A DNA stretch of 64,000 nucleotides, taken from positions 445,250,837 to 445,314,836 of the forward strand of contig NC_053392.1 in NCBI RefSeq assembly GCF_905171765.1, written 5' to 3'. This document shows, piece by piece, positions 20,243-30,740 of this stretch (positions are counted from its first letter, which is position 1; each line of letters begins with the position of its first letter). The translations under genes were made by a program, and so were the position numbers. The DNA comes from Bufo bufo (lineage: Eukaryota > Chordata > Amphibia > Anura > Bufonidae). Under the pieces are notes generated by a model. It saw nothing but the letters and a program-made list of their open reading frames with translations. It did no database searches and had not been told where the DNA came from.

Positions 20243-21170
20243 CTCTTGCAACAGGGGTCATGAACCTTTAGCTATGCCCCTGGGGCATACGCCTTTTGGA
20301 TCGCTTAGTGTTGCACTTTTAGTGATAGCAATTCTGTAAGGTGACAAAAAATATTTTTTTCTAACAAAGATTTTTTTTTCCGGGCTTTATCAGAGGCGTT
20401 AGGTCATGTGATATCTTTATTGTGCCGGTTGATACAGACGTATCGATACCTAATATGTCTACCTTAATTTTTTCATTTATTTTTAACAATTTCTTTATTT
20501 TTGCTTTATTTGGGAAGACAAAAATGACACTTTATATTTTTGGGGTTGGAAAAATAAATCTTTAAAAGTTTTATTTACAATTTCATTGGTTGCTATGATG
20601 CCGTGCGCTTCATGCCGCCGCTGCTGTACAGTAATACACTCGTACGATCTATACGAGTGTATTACTGTACAGCGGCGGCGGCACGAAGCGCACGGAGTCA
20701 TAGCAGCCAATGATGCCGTGCGCTCCTGCTGTCAGCAGGAATCCCGGTCGGGATACCACGGACCGCTCTCGGCCGCGGAACACGGCCGTGGGCATTCGGC
20801 CTTATACAGCTTCCTGCCTGTGAAATCCAGGGGGCTGGATCTCACAGGCAGTTCACTGGAAGGCAGCCCTGATGCCTCAGGAAGGCATCGGGCTGCCTTC
20901 CAAGCCATCGGGTCCCCATGGTACAGCAGCACGGGGACCCGATGGAGACACCGGACCGGATCCCGCAAGTACCACAGTCAGCGCTGAACAAGGCCGTGCT
21001 GGGATTAATGCGCCGGCATCGGTGATTTCACCGATGTAGGCGTAAGCAGAAGGTGTCCGGCCATTAGTAACGGACAGAACCCTGCCGCTTATCGGGTGGT
21101 CGCAGAAACTCCTGCAACCGACCGATCAAATCCCTCTACATGTACGGCGCTGGTCGTTAGTGGTCAAAAG
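20243..21170. mobile_element. TTAA-family fragment with hairpins
   Basis: This is a fragment of the same family as 23992-26949. Both share blocks such as GTTAGGTCATGTGATAT and GATACCTAATATGT. After the AT-rich body comes a series of hairpins. The largest, 20586-20703, has arms of about 55 bp. Others are near 20730, 20815-20855, 20860-20900 and 20905-20945. No termini are intact. The right end, near GGTCGTTAGTGGTCAA, may be a decayed GGTCGTTAAGGGGTTAA-type terminus. Confidence 0.6.
20586..20703. repeat. 118-bp foldback, long perfect-looking hairpin
   Basis: GGTTGCTATGATGCCGTGCG on the left is matched by CGCACGGAGTCATAGCAGCC on the right. The inner arms around ACACTCGTACG pair fully through GTACAGTAATACACTCGT. 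The loop is only a few bases. It lies within the TTAA-family fragment. Confidence 0.85.
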
Positions 21171-21404
21171 ATGAAATACGGATGTAGTAGAGTTAACACA
21201 CATGCTTTATGAGACATATAATTTAAACTAAATGAAACTAAATCCTTTTTTTTTTTATGGCTTTTGTTTCAAGATAACGCAATAAGTTATGAAATTTTCC
21301 TTAAGAGTTTGTGTGTTAACCCTGATACATCATAGCAGCATCACTGAATATATACATTAGAAAGTGTTGTAGAGGAAGATAAAGTTATGTAAGCAGCACT
21401 GTAC

Positions 21405-21597
21405 CTGGGCATTTTCTCGCACTTTCTTTATGGATGCAATCCATATGGTGGCGCTTTAAATCGCACCATTTTTTTTGAATAGATGCCTTTGTGGGCCTCC
21501 GATCAAATTTTTCTGCCATCTCCTCTATCAGCTCCGTGAAAATGGCGTCCTTCGCCGCATGTTTCCTAGTCCGATGGTAGCCCTTTTCCAACATGCG
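21405..21597 (-). pseudogene. Myb/SANT-like exon, right copy
   Basis: The minus-strand exon follows CTTTTTTCTTCAG and ends AG|GTACAGT, matching the left copy. It encodes about 64 residues: RMLEKGYHRTRKHAAKDA, then IFTELIEEMAEKF, then ASIQKKWCDLKRHHM and ARKCPG. Basic helices with the IQKKWCDLKR core suggest a Myb/SANT-type DNA-binding domain. Upstream, a donor CACT|GTAAGT (exon edge at 21856) would give an intron of 258 bp. A short upstream exon would begin MSFLCLT if its ATG is used. This copy keeps better splice signals than the left one. The rest of the gene is not visible, so it is labelled a pseudogene. Confidence 0.5.
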
Positions 21598-21909
21598 CTG
21601 AAGAAAAAAGATGCAAGCATATAATCCCAATTATTTGAAATACAAGTTTTCACCAAAAAGGTCCTCAACAAAACAGCAAATAGTCAAATAATTCTATTGA
21701 GATTATGTGTGTGTGGGGTCTGAGCTATCAGATATTGCCCAGCTGAGCTGCGCTGTACCTGTCTAATGAAGTGACAGGACGGTATTGGGTGTACAGCAGA
21801 TTCACCTCCCCGTGGTGCACCCTGGGTAATGTTAAATGAACCAGCAAATACTTACAGTGAGACAAAGAAAGCTCATGGACAGAAAAAAAAAAAAATATAT
21901 ATATATATA

Positions 21910-23304
21910 CACTGCTCAAAAAAATAAAGGGAACACAAAAATAACACATCCTAGATCTGAATTAATTAAATATTTTTCTGAAATACTTTGTTCTTTACAT
22001 AGTTGAATGTGCTGACAACAAAATCACACAAAAATTTAAAAATGGAAATTAAATTTTTTAGCCCATGGAGGTCTGAATTTGGAGTCACACTCAAAATTAA
22101 AGTGGAAAAACACACTACAGGCTGATCCAACTTTGATGTAATGTCCTTAAAACAAGTCAAAATGAGGCCCAGTAGTGTGTGTGGCCTCCACGTGCCTGTA
22201 TGACCTCCCTACAACGCCTGTGCATGCTCCTGATGAGGTGTCGGACGGTCTCCTGAGGGATCTCCTCCCAGACCTGGACTAAAGCATCTGCCAACTCCTG
22301 GACAGTCTGTGGTGCAACGTGACGTTGGTGGATAGAGTGAGACATGATGTCCCAGATGTGCTCAATTTGATTCAGGTCTGGGGAACGGGCGGGCCAGTCC
22401 ATAGCATCAATGCCTTCGTCTTGCAGGAACTGCTGACACCCTCCAGCCACATGAGGTCTAGCATTTTCTTGCATTAGGAGGAACCCAGGGCCAACCGCAC
22501 CAGCATATGGTCTCACAAGGGGTCTGAGGATCTCATCTCGGTACCTAATGGCAGTCAGGCTACCTCTGGCGAGCACATGGAGGGCTGTGCGGCCCTCCAA
22601 AGAAATGCCACCCCACACCATTACTGACCCAATGCCAAACCGGTCATGCTGGAGGATGTTGCAGGCAGCAGAACGTTCTCCACGGCGTCACCAGACTCTG
22701 TCACATCTGTCACATGTGGCGAATTTGCCAATCTTGGTGTTCTCTGGCAAATGCCAAACGTCCTGCACGGTGTTGGGCTGTAAGCACAACCCCCACCTGT
22801 GGACGTCGGGCCCTCATATCACCCTCATGGAGTCAGTTTCTGACCGTTTGAGCAGACACATGCACATTTGTGGACTGCTGGAGGTCATTTTGCAGGGCTC
22901 TGGCAGTGCTCCTCCTGTTCCTCCTTGCACAAAGGCGGAGGTAGCGGTCCTGCTGCTGGGTTGTTGCCCTCCTACGGCCTCCTCCACGTCTCCTGATGTA
23001 CTGGCCTGCTTTCACTAGAGTGAAAGCACCGCCAGCATTCAAAAGTGACCAAAACATCAGCCAGGAAGCATAGGAACTGAGAAGTGGTCTGTGGTTACCA
23101 CCTGCAGAACCACTCCTTTATTGGGGGTGTCTTGCTAATTGCCTATAATTTCCACCTGTTGTCTATCCCATTTGCACAACAGCATGTGAAATTGATTGTC
23201 ACTCAGTGTTGCTTCCTAAGTGGACAGTTTGATTTCACAGAAGTGTGATTGACTTGGAGTTACATTGTGTTGTTTAAGTGTTCCCTTTATTTTTTTGAGC
23301 AGTG
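21910..23304 (-). mobile_element. Tc1 element (DD34E, copy A), internally deleted
   Basis: The termini CACTGCTCAAAAAAATAAAG at 21910 and its complement ending at 23304 are both present and each is flanked by TA. It inserted into a TA microsatellite. It is the same family as 56980-58558 but about 185 bp shorter through two internal deletions. Confidence 0.92.
22157..23012 (-). pseudogene. Tc1-like transposase, DD34E, copy A
   Basis: The C-terminal half is open from [20 protein letters not shown] to ARGGHTHYW. It includes MQENARPH, where the catalytic Asp of MQDNARPH has become Glu, and SPDLNQIEHIW, where the usual Pro of NPIEH is Gln. The N-terminal piece keeps [20 protein letters not shown]. 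Compared with copy B, the start and about 45 codons are deleted near 23012. A second deletion near 22715 removes the region with the FTDESRF catalytic Asp. The normal stop is also lost and the frame runs four codons on. The protein is certainly inactive. Confidence 0.9.
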
Positions 23305-23429
23305 TATATATATATATATATATATATATTTTGTGTGTGTATGGTATGGTATATAGTGTGCGGTATTTAATGTGTGGTATTTAGTGTGTGGTATTTTGTG
23401 GCAGGAAAATGGATGGGCTATGGGCATCT

Positions 23430-23705
23430 GAGCAGTGTCGGACTGGGGTACTTAGGGCCCACCAGTAAAATTTATTTTTGGGGGCCCACCGTACGGATAC
23501 ATTCAAGTATAATAAATAATCTATCACGTTTTGAATATGAACATAGGTTGGTTGAGGTGCTGTACATTGAACCTATGTATATAGTGCAGTAATTCTACTG
23601 TGTTATGTGCCACTTGTGCAGGTGGTGTGAGACTAGGGGCCGACCTTGATCAGGGGCTCACCGGGGGATTCCCCTGTACCCCTGTGGGTCAGTCTGAGCC
23701 TGCAT
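23430..23705. repeat. Dispersed repeat, short-TIR type
   Basis: The segment runs from GCAGTGTCGGACTGGGG to CCCCTGTGGGTCAGTCTGAG. Its ends are partly complementary (GTCGGACTGGGG against the complement of CCTGTGGGTCAGTCTGAGCC), which suggests a MITE. I recognise it as a common frog repeat from general familiarity. No gene is inside. Confidence 0.5.
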
Positions 23706-23991
23706 CTGAGAGATATTTATCTGTTGTCCATACAGACATACATGCTACAGACATAGTGCTGTGATGTCACAAATATTACTTAGTGCACCAATCAGTAATA
23801 TCTACTCTTTAGTGGGAGGTGGGGAAGAAAGATTCGGAACAATAATGTAAATATTCGTATTTATGAATATTTTGAAACACTCCACATACATATAAACTAT
23901 TTGTCATACATGCAGTATGCAATAAAAAAAATACAATGCTGTGATACAATATTACTTACAGTGAGGAGAAATCCTTCCTCATCCTCTTTAA

Positions 23992-26949
23992 CCCCTTAAG
24001 GACCGGGCTCATTTTCACCTTAAGGACCAGGCCATTTTTTGGAAATCTGACCAGTGTCACTTTAAGTGCTAATAACTTTAAAATGTTTTGACTTATCCAG
24101 GCCATTCTGAGATTGTTTTTTCGTCACATATTGTACTTCATGACACTGGTAAAATGAAGTCAAAAAAAAATTATTTTTTTTGCACAAAAAAATACCTAAT
24201 TTACCAAAAATTTGGAAAGATTTGCAAATTTCAAAGTTTCAGTTTCTCTACTTCTGTAATACATAGTAATACCCCAAAAAATTGTGATAACTTTACATTC
24301 CCCATATGTCTACTTCATGATTGAATTATTTTGGGAATGATATTTTATTTTTTGGGGATGTTATAAGGCTTAGAAAATGGAGATGAAATTTGAGAATTAA
24401 ATTTTTTGGCCTAATTTTCAATTTTAACCCATTTTTTCCACTAACAAAGCAAGGGTTAACAGCCAAACAAGACTGTATCTTTATTGCCCTGACTCTGCTG
24501 TTCACAGAAACACCCCATATGTGGCCTTAAACTACTGTATGGCCACACAGCGGGGTAAAGTGAAAGGTGCGCAGTTTGGTTTTTGGAGGGCTAATTTTGC
24601 TGGACTGTTTTTTTGACACCATGTCCCATTTGAAGCCCCCCTGATGCACCCCTGGAGTAGAAACTCCATAAAAGTGACCCCATCTAAGAAACTACACCCC
24701 TCAAGGTATTCAAAACTGATTTTACAAACTTTGTTAACCCTTTAGGTGTTGCACAAGATTTAATGGAAAATAGAGACACAATTTCAAAATTTCACATTTT
24801 TGGCAGATTTTCCATTTTAATATTTTTTTTCCAGTTACAAAGCAAGGGTTAACAGCCAAACAAAACTCATTATTTATGGCCCTGATTCTGTAGTTTACAG
24901 AAACACCCCATATGTGGTCGTAAATCGCTGTACGGGCACACGGCAGGGCGCAGAAGGAAAGGAATGCCATACGATATTTGGAAGGCAGGTTTTGCTGGAC
25001 TGTTTTTTTTTACACCATGTCCCATTTGAAGCCCCCCTGATGCACCCCTAGAGTAGAAACTCCAAAAAAGTGACCCCATTTTAGAAACTACGGGATAGGG
25101 TGGCAGTTTTGTTGGTACTAGTTTAGGGTACATATGATTTTTGGTTGCTCTATATTACACTTTTTGTGCGGCAAGGTAACAAGAAATAGCTTTTTTGGCA
25201 CGTTTTTATTTTTTGTTATTTACAACATTCATCTGACAGGTTAGATCATGTGGTAATTTTATAGAGCAGATTGTCACGGACGCGGTGATACCTAATATGT
25301 ATCCAATTTTTTTTATTTATGTAAGTTTTATACAATAACTTCATTTAAAAAAAAAAAAAATGTTTTAGTGTCTCCATAGTCTAAGAGCCATAGTTTTTTC
25401 AGTTTTTGGGCGATTATCTTGAGTAGGGTCTCATTTTTTGCGGGATGAGATGACGGTTTGATTGGCACTATTTTGGGGTGCATATGACTTTTTGATCGCT
25501 TGCTATTTCACTTTTTGTGACGTAAGATGGCAAAAAATTGCTTTTTTTACACCTTTTTTTTTTTTTTACGGTGGTCACCTGAGGGGTTAGTTCATGTGAT
25601 ATTTTTATAGAGCCGGTCGATACGGACGCAGCGATACCTAATATGTATACTTTATTTTTATTTATGTAAGGTTTACACAATGATTTCATTTTTGAAACAA
25701 AAAAAAATCATGTTTTAGTGTTTCCATAGTCTAAGAGCCATAGTTTTTTCAGTTTTTGGGCGATTATCTTGAGTATGGTCTCATTTTTTGCGGGATGAGA
25801 TGACGGTTTAATTGGTACTATTTTGGCGTACATGCGACTTTTTTGATCACTTTTATTACCTTTTTTGGGAAGTAAGGTGGGCAAAATTTCAATTTTCTCA
25901 TAGTTTTTATTTTTTTATTTTTATGGCGTTCACCATGCGGGGAAAGTAACATGACCGTTTTATATATCAGTTCGTTACGGACGCGACGATACCTAATATG
26001 TGTAGTTTATTTTATTTTTTTAATTTTTATTCAGTGATAAATGTTTGTTTTTTTTATCTTAACTTTTTTCACTTTTTTTTACATTTTTTGGACCCAGACC
26101 CACTTGGTTCTTGAAGATCCAGTGGGTCTGATGTCTGTATAATACAGTACAGAACCCTATATAGGGCTCTGCACTATATTTTACTTACACTGAGCAGGCA
26201 TCCTGTTGCCATGGGAACCTTCCCCGTCTGCCACAACTTCTCAGACGGGGAAGGGTAAGCACAGGGCTGAGGGGGGCTGTCGGGGGGCTCTCTCCCTCTC
26301 CATCAGGGGGCTGCAAAGGCACAGCAGCCCCCCGATGGAGAGGGAGGGAGCTCCCTGACCGATGACAGTTAACTTTTTCCATACAGCGGTCCGTACGGAC
26401 CGCGGTATAGAAAGGGTTAAACGGCTGACATCTGCACAGATGTCAGCCGTTTATACCAGGGTGTCAGCAATGTGCTGGCACCCTGGTATACCCACTAGAA
26501 GCCAACGATCATTCAAGGGGAGGCGGGCGGGGGATCGCGATCCCGCCTGCCGCACCGCCCGCCTCCCGCAACGCCCCCACCGCCTGCACCACCCGCCGGC
26601 ATCAAATCGTGCAGGGTTGCAGGGGGGGGTGAAAAATATTGATTTTAGGCACTCTAAAGTTTCTGATCCCCGCGGTCAGGGACCGCGGGGATCAGAAACT
26701 GCAAAAAGCGCAGCAAACCACAGGTCTGAATTGACCTGCGGTTTGCTGCGATCGCCGACACGGGGGGGTCACATGACCCCCCCTGGCGTTGTGACAGGAT
26801 GCCGGCTGAATGATTTCAGCCGGCATCCTGTTCAGATTAACCCCTGGGGCGCCGGAATGCTTATTTAAAGTTAGGACGTACCGGTACGTCCTGGGTCTTT
26901 AAGGACTCGGGAAATAGGGCGTACCGGTACGTCCTATGTCCTTAAGGGG
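23992..26949. mobile_element. Non-autonomous TTAA element (piggyBac/Kolobok-like)
   Basis: The termini are CCCCTTAAGGAC at 23992 and GTCCTTAAGGGG ending at 26949. Each is flanked by TTAA (23988-23991 and 26950-26953), a precise target duplication. The 2,958 bp body has no transposase. It contains two levels of internal tandem repeat. A unit of about 392 bp is seen in GGTTAACAGCCAAACAA at 24455 and 24847. A unit of about 350 bp is seen in GATACCTAATATGT at about 25285, 25633 and 25987. The last 750 bp form a row of hairpins. TTAA targets are used by piggyBac and Kolobok, and I cannot choose between them without a transposase. Confidence 0.85.
26218..26935. repeat. Array of about ten consecutive hairpins
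   Basis: Near-perfect inverted repeats follow one another: 26218-26254, 26287-26351, 26386-26403, 26419-26452, 26453-26489, 26658-26700, 26709-26748, 26762-26781, 26797-26828, and a GTACCGGTAC pair at about 26876 and 26920. Stems are 8-27 bp. Primary sequences differ from hairpin to hairpin. It is the GC-rich 3' part of the TTAA element. Confidence 0.88.
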
Positions 26950-26953
26950 TTAA

Positions 26954-27967
26954 AGTATCTTTTCACCATCTTTCGCTAGCCGATTATATTTGTGGCACTA
27001 TGTTCGAATCCGGCATAGAAAACGAAACCAAGTCACGTGACACTGTAACTTCGTACGATCACGTACGAAGTAACGCGATAATTTCATAACGTCCCGATTT
27101 TCAGTTGATACGGATATTTGAATTTAAAAATCGATTCCAGCCTGCTTCTTGCGCTAATGGGCACTGGCCAGGGAGGAATCGATATATATATTCTGAACCA
27201 AATTACTGTACTGCGAAAAAAATAAATAAAAATGAAACAAGAATATGAAGAAGCACTGTTGAAATGATTTTAATATATTCATTATTTCGAATATCCGTTT
27301 ATTTTAATTTTTTAGTTTTTAAGTACAGTTTTTCGAAAGATAGAATATACTGTCGGATCGGAGTTTCTCCTGCAACTCAGATTCGATGGTATATTCTAAC
27401 CCACAGGCGTTCCCATGGTGACGGGGACGCTTGTCGGGGAGCAGTATGCCAAAGTGGAATATTATTGCTCTAACTTCGTCTTTTAGAATATTCGTAATAT
27501 TGCTCTAACTTCGTCTTTTAGAATATTACGAATATTCTAAAAGACGAAGTTAGAGCAATATTAAGAATATTCGTAAAATACACATATGGATTGTAATTTA
27601 GCTAATATACTGCTATAGTAATTTTTTTAATAGCTTACATACTTTCCAAAACTGAAGTTCAGAAGAGGCAAAAAAAATTTGACAAAAAAAAAAAGGATTA
27701 TAACACTATATTAGCTAAATTACAATCTATATGTGTATTTTACGAATATTCTAAAAGACGAAGTTAGAGCAATATTAAGCATATTCGTAAAATACACATA
27801 TTAGCCTAGCCATAGACAATTAGTCGAACGTTGCCTTATACTGTCAAAAGAACAATCGCAATATGCGATTAATCAAATTGCATATTATTCGCGATAAATG
27901 GAATAATGATGAATATTCGATTTCGACGAATATAAGACGAATATTCAATCGAATATTCGTGAAATAT
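26954..27967. repeat. AATATT palindrome field
   Basis: This outer end of the right arm is packed with GAATATTCG palindromes. One palindrome at 27497-27562 has arms of about 31 bp around ATTACGAAT. A larger one has arms at about 27572-27608 and 27703-27749 that share TTCGTAAAATACACATAT and AATTTAGCTAATATA. A hairpin CTTCGTACGATCACGTACGAAG lies near 27050. No gene is seen. Confidence 0.8.
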
Positions 27968-27972
27968 CGGCA

Positions 27973-28178
27973 CATGGCCTGAGCTTGCCCTTTACACCTT
28001 GGAGGTGCTGACATGCCCTGCAGCTAGTTTATTATCTGAACATGTGTTTAGCACGGCAGGGGGCATCATCACAGACAAGCGCAGCCGCCTGTCCACAGCC
28101 AATGTGGACAAGCTCGCGTTCATTAAAATGAACCAGGCATGGATCCCTCAGGACTTGTACAAACCTTGTGCAGAATAG
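27973..28178 (+). pseudogene. hAT 2 transposase C-terminus
   Basis: The frame reads WPELALYTLEVLTCPAAS, SEHVFSTAGG, TDKRSRLSTANVDKLAF and ends DLYKPCAE with a stop at 28176-28178. It is the hAT dimerisation domain and is closely similar to 4670-4873. It lacks everything before the last about 68 residues. Together with 10057-10417 it may be one deleted hAT copy split by the AATATT element. The middle of the gene is absent. Confidence 0.88.
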
Positions 28179-28439
28179 ACATGTATACCGGCACTAACCA
28201 GCATTGTTATACTGCAGCGCAATTGCTCATTCTTGTATTTTGGATATTTCACACTCTTTTAGAGTGTACCCTAATTTTAAAAAAATTAATTGAAACCAAA
28301 AACCTGTGTTGGCTACCTCGTCCACCGCCACTTCTACCTACACCGCTACGTCCACCGCCATCCTCAAACTCCTACTCCATATGGAACTCCACCTCATAAA
28401 TCAATTTTTTTTTTTATTTGTACGCATTTTATATCATTT
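28179..28439 (+). other. hAT 2 3' untranslated segment
   Basis: This follows the transposase stop and contains a CCACCGCCA/CCTACACCG-rich stretch and a long T-run. Similar blocks follow the hAT remnant at 31330-31480 and 33380-33530. No gene is present. Confidence 0.55.
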
Positions 28440-29420
28440 CACTATTTTGTCATTTACATTTTCAGTTGAAATTCACCAATTTTGGTGTGTATAGTACCAC
28501 TGCTATACCTAGTAGATCAGTTAAAAAAAAAAATTGTCATTTACATTTTCAGGTGAAATTCACCAATTTTGGTGTGTATAGTACCACTGCTATACCTAGT
28601 AGATTGGTAAAAAAAAATAAAAAAATTGCCAGTTACATTTTCTGGTGAAATTAACAAATTTTTGGGTGTATAGTACCACTGCTATACCTAGTAGACAGGT
28701 TAAACAAAAAATAATAATAGTCATTTACATTTTCAGGTGAAATTAACCAATTTTTGGGTGTATAGTACCTTTGCTATACCTAGTAGGCCGGTTAAAAAAA
28801 AAATATATTATTGTCATTTACATTTTCAGGTGAAATTCACCAATTTTGGTGTGTATAGTACAACTGCTATACCTAGTAGACAGGTAAAAATAAATAAAAA
28901 ATTGTCAGTTACATTTTCTGGTGAAATTAACAAATTTTTGGGTGTATGGTACCACTGCTATACCTAGTAGACAGGTTAAACAAAAAAAAAAGAAAATTGT
29001 CATTTAAAATTTAAGGGTGAAATTTACAAATTTTTGGGTGTATAGTACCACTGCTTTTTTGGGTGTATAGTACCACTGCTATACCTAGTAGACAGGTAAA
29101 AAAAATAAAAAAAATTGTCAGTTACATTTACTGGTGAAAATCACAAATTTTTGGGTGTATAGTACCACTGCTATACCTAGTAGACAGGTTAAACAAAAAA
29201 AATGAAAATTGTCATTTTCATTTTCGGGTGCAATTAACCAATTTTTTGGTGTATATAACCACGGCTATACCTAGTAGCCGGTTAAAAAAAAAAAATTGTC
29301 ATTTACATTTTCGGGTGAAATTCACCAATTTTTGGGTGTATAGTACCACTACTATACCTAGTAGGCCTGTTAAAAATAAATAAATTGTCATTTACATTTA
29401 GGGGGAAATTCACCAATTTT
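28440..29420. repeat. Tandem array, about 85-115 bp units, hAT type
   Basis: About ten units share TTGTCATTTACATTTTC, then GGTGTATAGTACCACTGC and TATACCTAGTAGACAGG, then an A-rich stretch. Unit length varies with the A-run. The array resumes beyond the Tc1 insertion at 30411, so that insertion split it. It probably belongs to the 5' part of hAT element 3, as with other hAT arrays in this window. Confidence 0.88.
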
Positions 29421-30408
29421 GGATTCAGCTGTGGGATCGGAGTGCCACCAGTGCAGAGCTTGCTCAGGAATGGCAGCAGGCAGGTGTGAGCGCATCTGCA
29501 CGCACAGTGAGGCGAAGACTTTTGGAAGATGGCCTGGTGTCAAGAAGGGCAGCAAAGAAGCCACTTCTCTAAAAAAAAAACACCAGGGACAGATTGATCT
29601 TCTGCAGAAAGTTTGGTGAATGGACTGCTGAGGACTGGGGCAAAGTCATATTCTCTGATGAAGCCTCTTTCCGATTGTTTGGGTCATCTGGAAAAAGGCT
29701 TGTCCGGAGAAGAAAAGGTAAGCGCTACCATCAGTCCTGTGTCATGCCAACAGTAAAGCATCCTGAGACCATTCATGTGTGGGGTTGCTTCTCATCCAAT
29801 GGAGTGGGCTCACTCACAATTTTGCCCAAAAACACAGCCATCAATAAAGAATGGTACCAAAACACCCTCCAACAGCAACTTCTTCCAACAATCCAACAAC
29901 AGTTTGGTGAAGAACAATGCATTTTCCAGCACGATGGAGCACCGTGCCATAAGGCAAAAGTGATAACTAAGTGGCTCGGGGACCAAAACGTTGACATTTT
30001 GGGTCCATGGCCTGGAAACTCCCCAGATCTTAATCCCATTGAGAACTTGTGGTCAATCCTCAAGAGGCGGGTGGACAAACAAAAACCCACTAATTCTGAC
30101 AAACTCCAAGAAGTGATTATGAAAGAATGGGTTGCTATCAGTCAGGAATTGGCCCAGAAGTTGATTGAGAGCATGCCCAGTCGAATTGCAGAGGTCCTGA
30201 AAAAGAAGGGCCAACACTGCAAATACTGAAAATACTTTGCATAAATGTCATGTAATTGTCGATAAAAGCCTTTGAAAGGTATGAAGTGCGTGTAATTATA
30301 TTTCACTACATCACAGAAACAACTGAAACAAAGATCTAAAAGCAGTTTAGCAGCAAATTTTGTGAAAACTAATATTTGTGTCATTCTCAAAACTTTTGGC
30401 CACGACTG
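29421..30408 (+). mobile_element. Tc1-like element, DD35E (Traveler) type, 5' truncated
   Basis: The right terminus AAACTTTTGGCCACGACTG at 30408 is followed by TA and then by resumed hAT array sequence. The left part, including the 5' TIR and the start of the gene, is missing. The edge at 29421 is abrupt. Confidence 0.85.
29423..30229 (+). pseudogene. Tc1-like transposase, DD35E, truncated
   Basis: The frame starts within the DNA-binding half (IQLWDRSATSAELAQ, SARTVRRRLLEDG). It has one in-frame TAA near 29567 after KKPLL, then runs open to the stop at 30227-30229. Catalytic residues remain: Asp in VIFSDEASF, Asp in FQHDGAPCH and Glu in NPIENLW, with 35 residues between the last two by my count. 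That fits the DD35E (Traveler) family. The missing N-terminus and the stop make it inactive. Its last 85 codons are repeated at 32029-32283 by the tandem duplication. Confidence 0.9.
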
Positions 30409-30410
30409 TA

Positions 30411-30740
30411 TAGTACCACTGCTATATCTAGTAGATCGGTAAAATAATATAAATAAATTGTCAGTTACATTTTCTGGTGAAATTAACAAATTTTTGGGTG
30501 TATAGTACCACTGCTATACCTAGTAGACCGGTTAAAAAAAATAATTATTGTCAATTACATTTTCAGGTGTAATTCACCAATTTTGGTGTGTATAGTACCA
30601 CTGCTACACCTAGAAGACTGGTAAAAAAAAAATAAATAAATTATCAGTTACATTTTTGGGTGAAATTCACAAATTTTTGGGTGTAATATACCCCTCCTCT
30701 ACCTAGTTGACAGCTTAATAAATTTCAATAATTTTTCTGT
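30411..30740. repeat. hAT tandem array, continuation
   Basis: These are further units of the 28440 array (TATAGTACCACTGCTAT, CTAGTAGACCGG), which decay into AT-rich sequence after 30700. An almost identical copy lies at 32460-32790 within the duplication. Confidence 0.85.

Larger units (their letters stand above)
21170..27967 (-). mobile_element. AATATT-palindrome element, right inverted arm with nested insertions
   Basis: Read on the minus strand, the net arm is 27967-26950, 23991-23706, 23429-23307 and 21907-21170. It matches the left arm (10418-12060) in order, with the palindrome-rich end outside and the Myb-like exon inside. Nested within it are the TTAA element (23992-26949), a dispersed repeat (23430-23705) and a Tc1 copy (21910-23304). 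The outer end meets a hAT transposase fragment at about 27968 without the expected GCTCAACACTA terminus, so it is truncated. Whether the two arms are one element or two copies cannot be settled here. Confidence 0.55.

Noticed and set aside
20586..20987. A 133-residue frame over the hairpin region
   Set aside because: The first half is the two arms of one hairpin translated in turn (CASCRRRCTVIHSY and its near copy), which explains the apparent protein repeat.
24088..25700. Short open frames inside the TTAA element
   Set aside because: They lie in AT-rich, internally repeated sequence, are under 90 residues and show no domain or codon pattern.
28306..28967. Open frames through the A-rich hAT tandem array
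   Set aside because: They read through copies of one repeat unit (FTNFGVYSTTAIPSR-like) and are interrupted by variable A-runs; non-coding.
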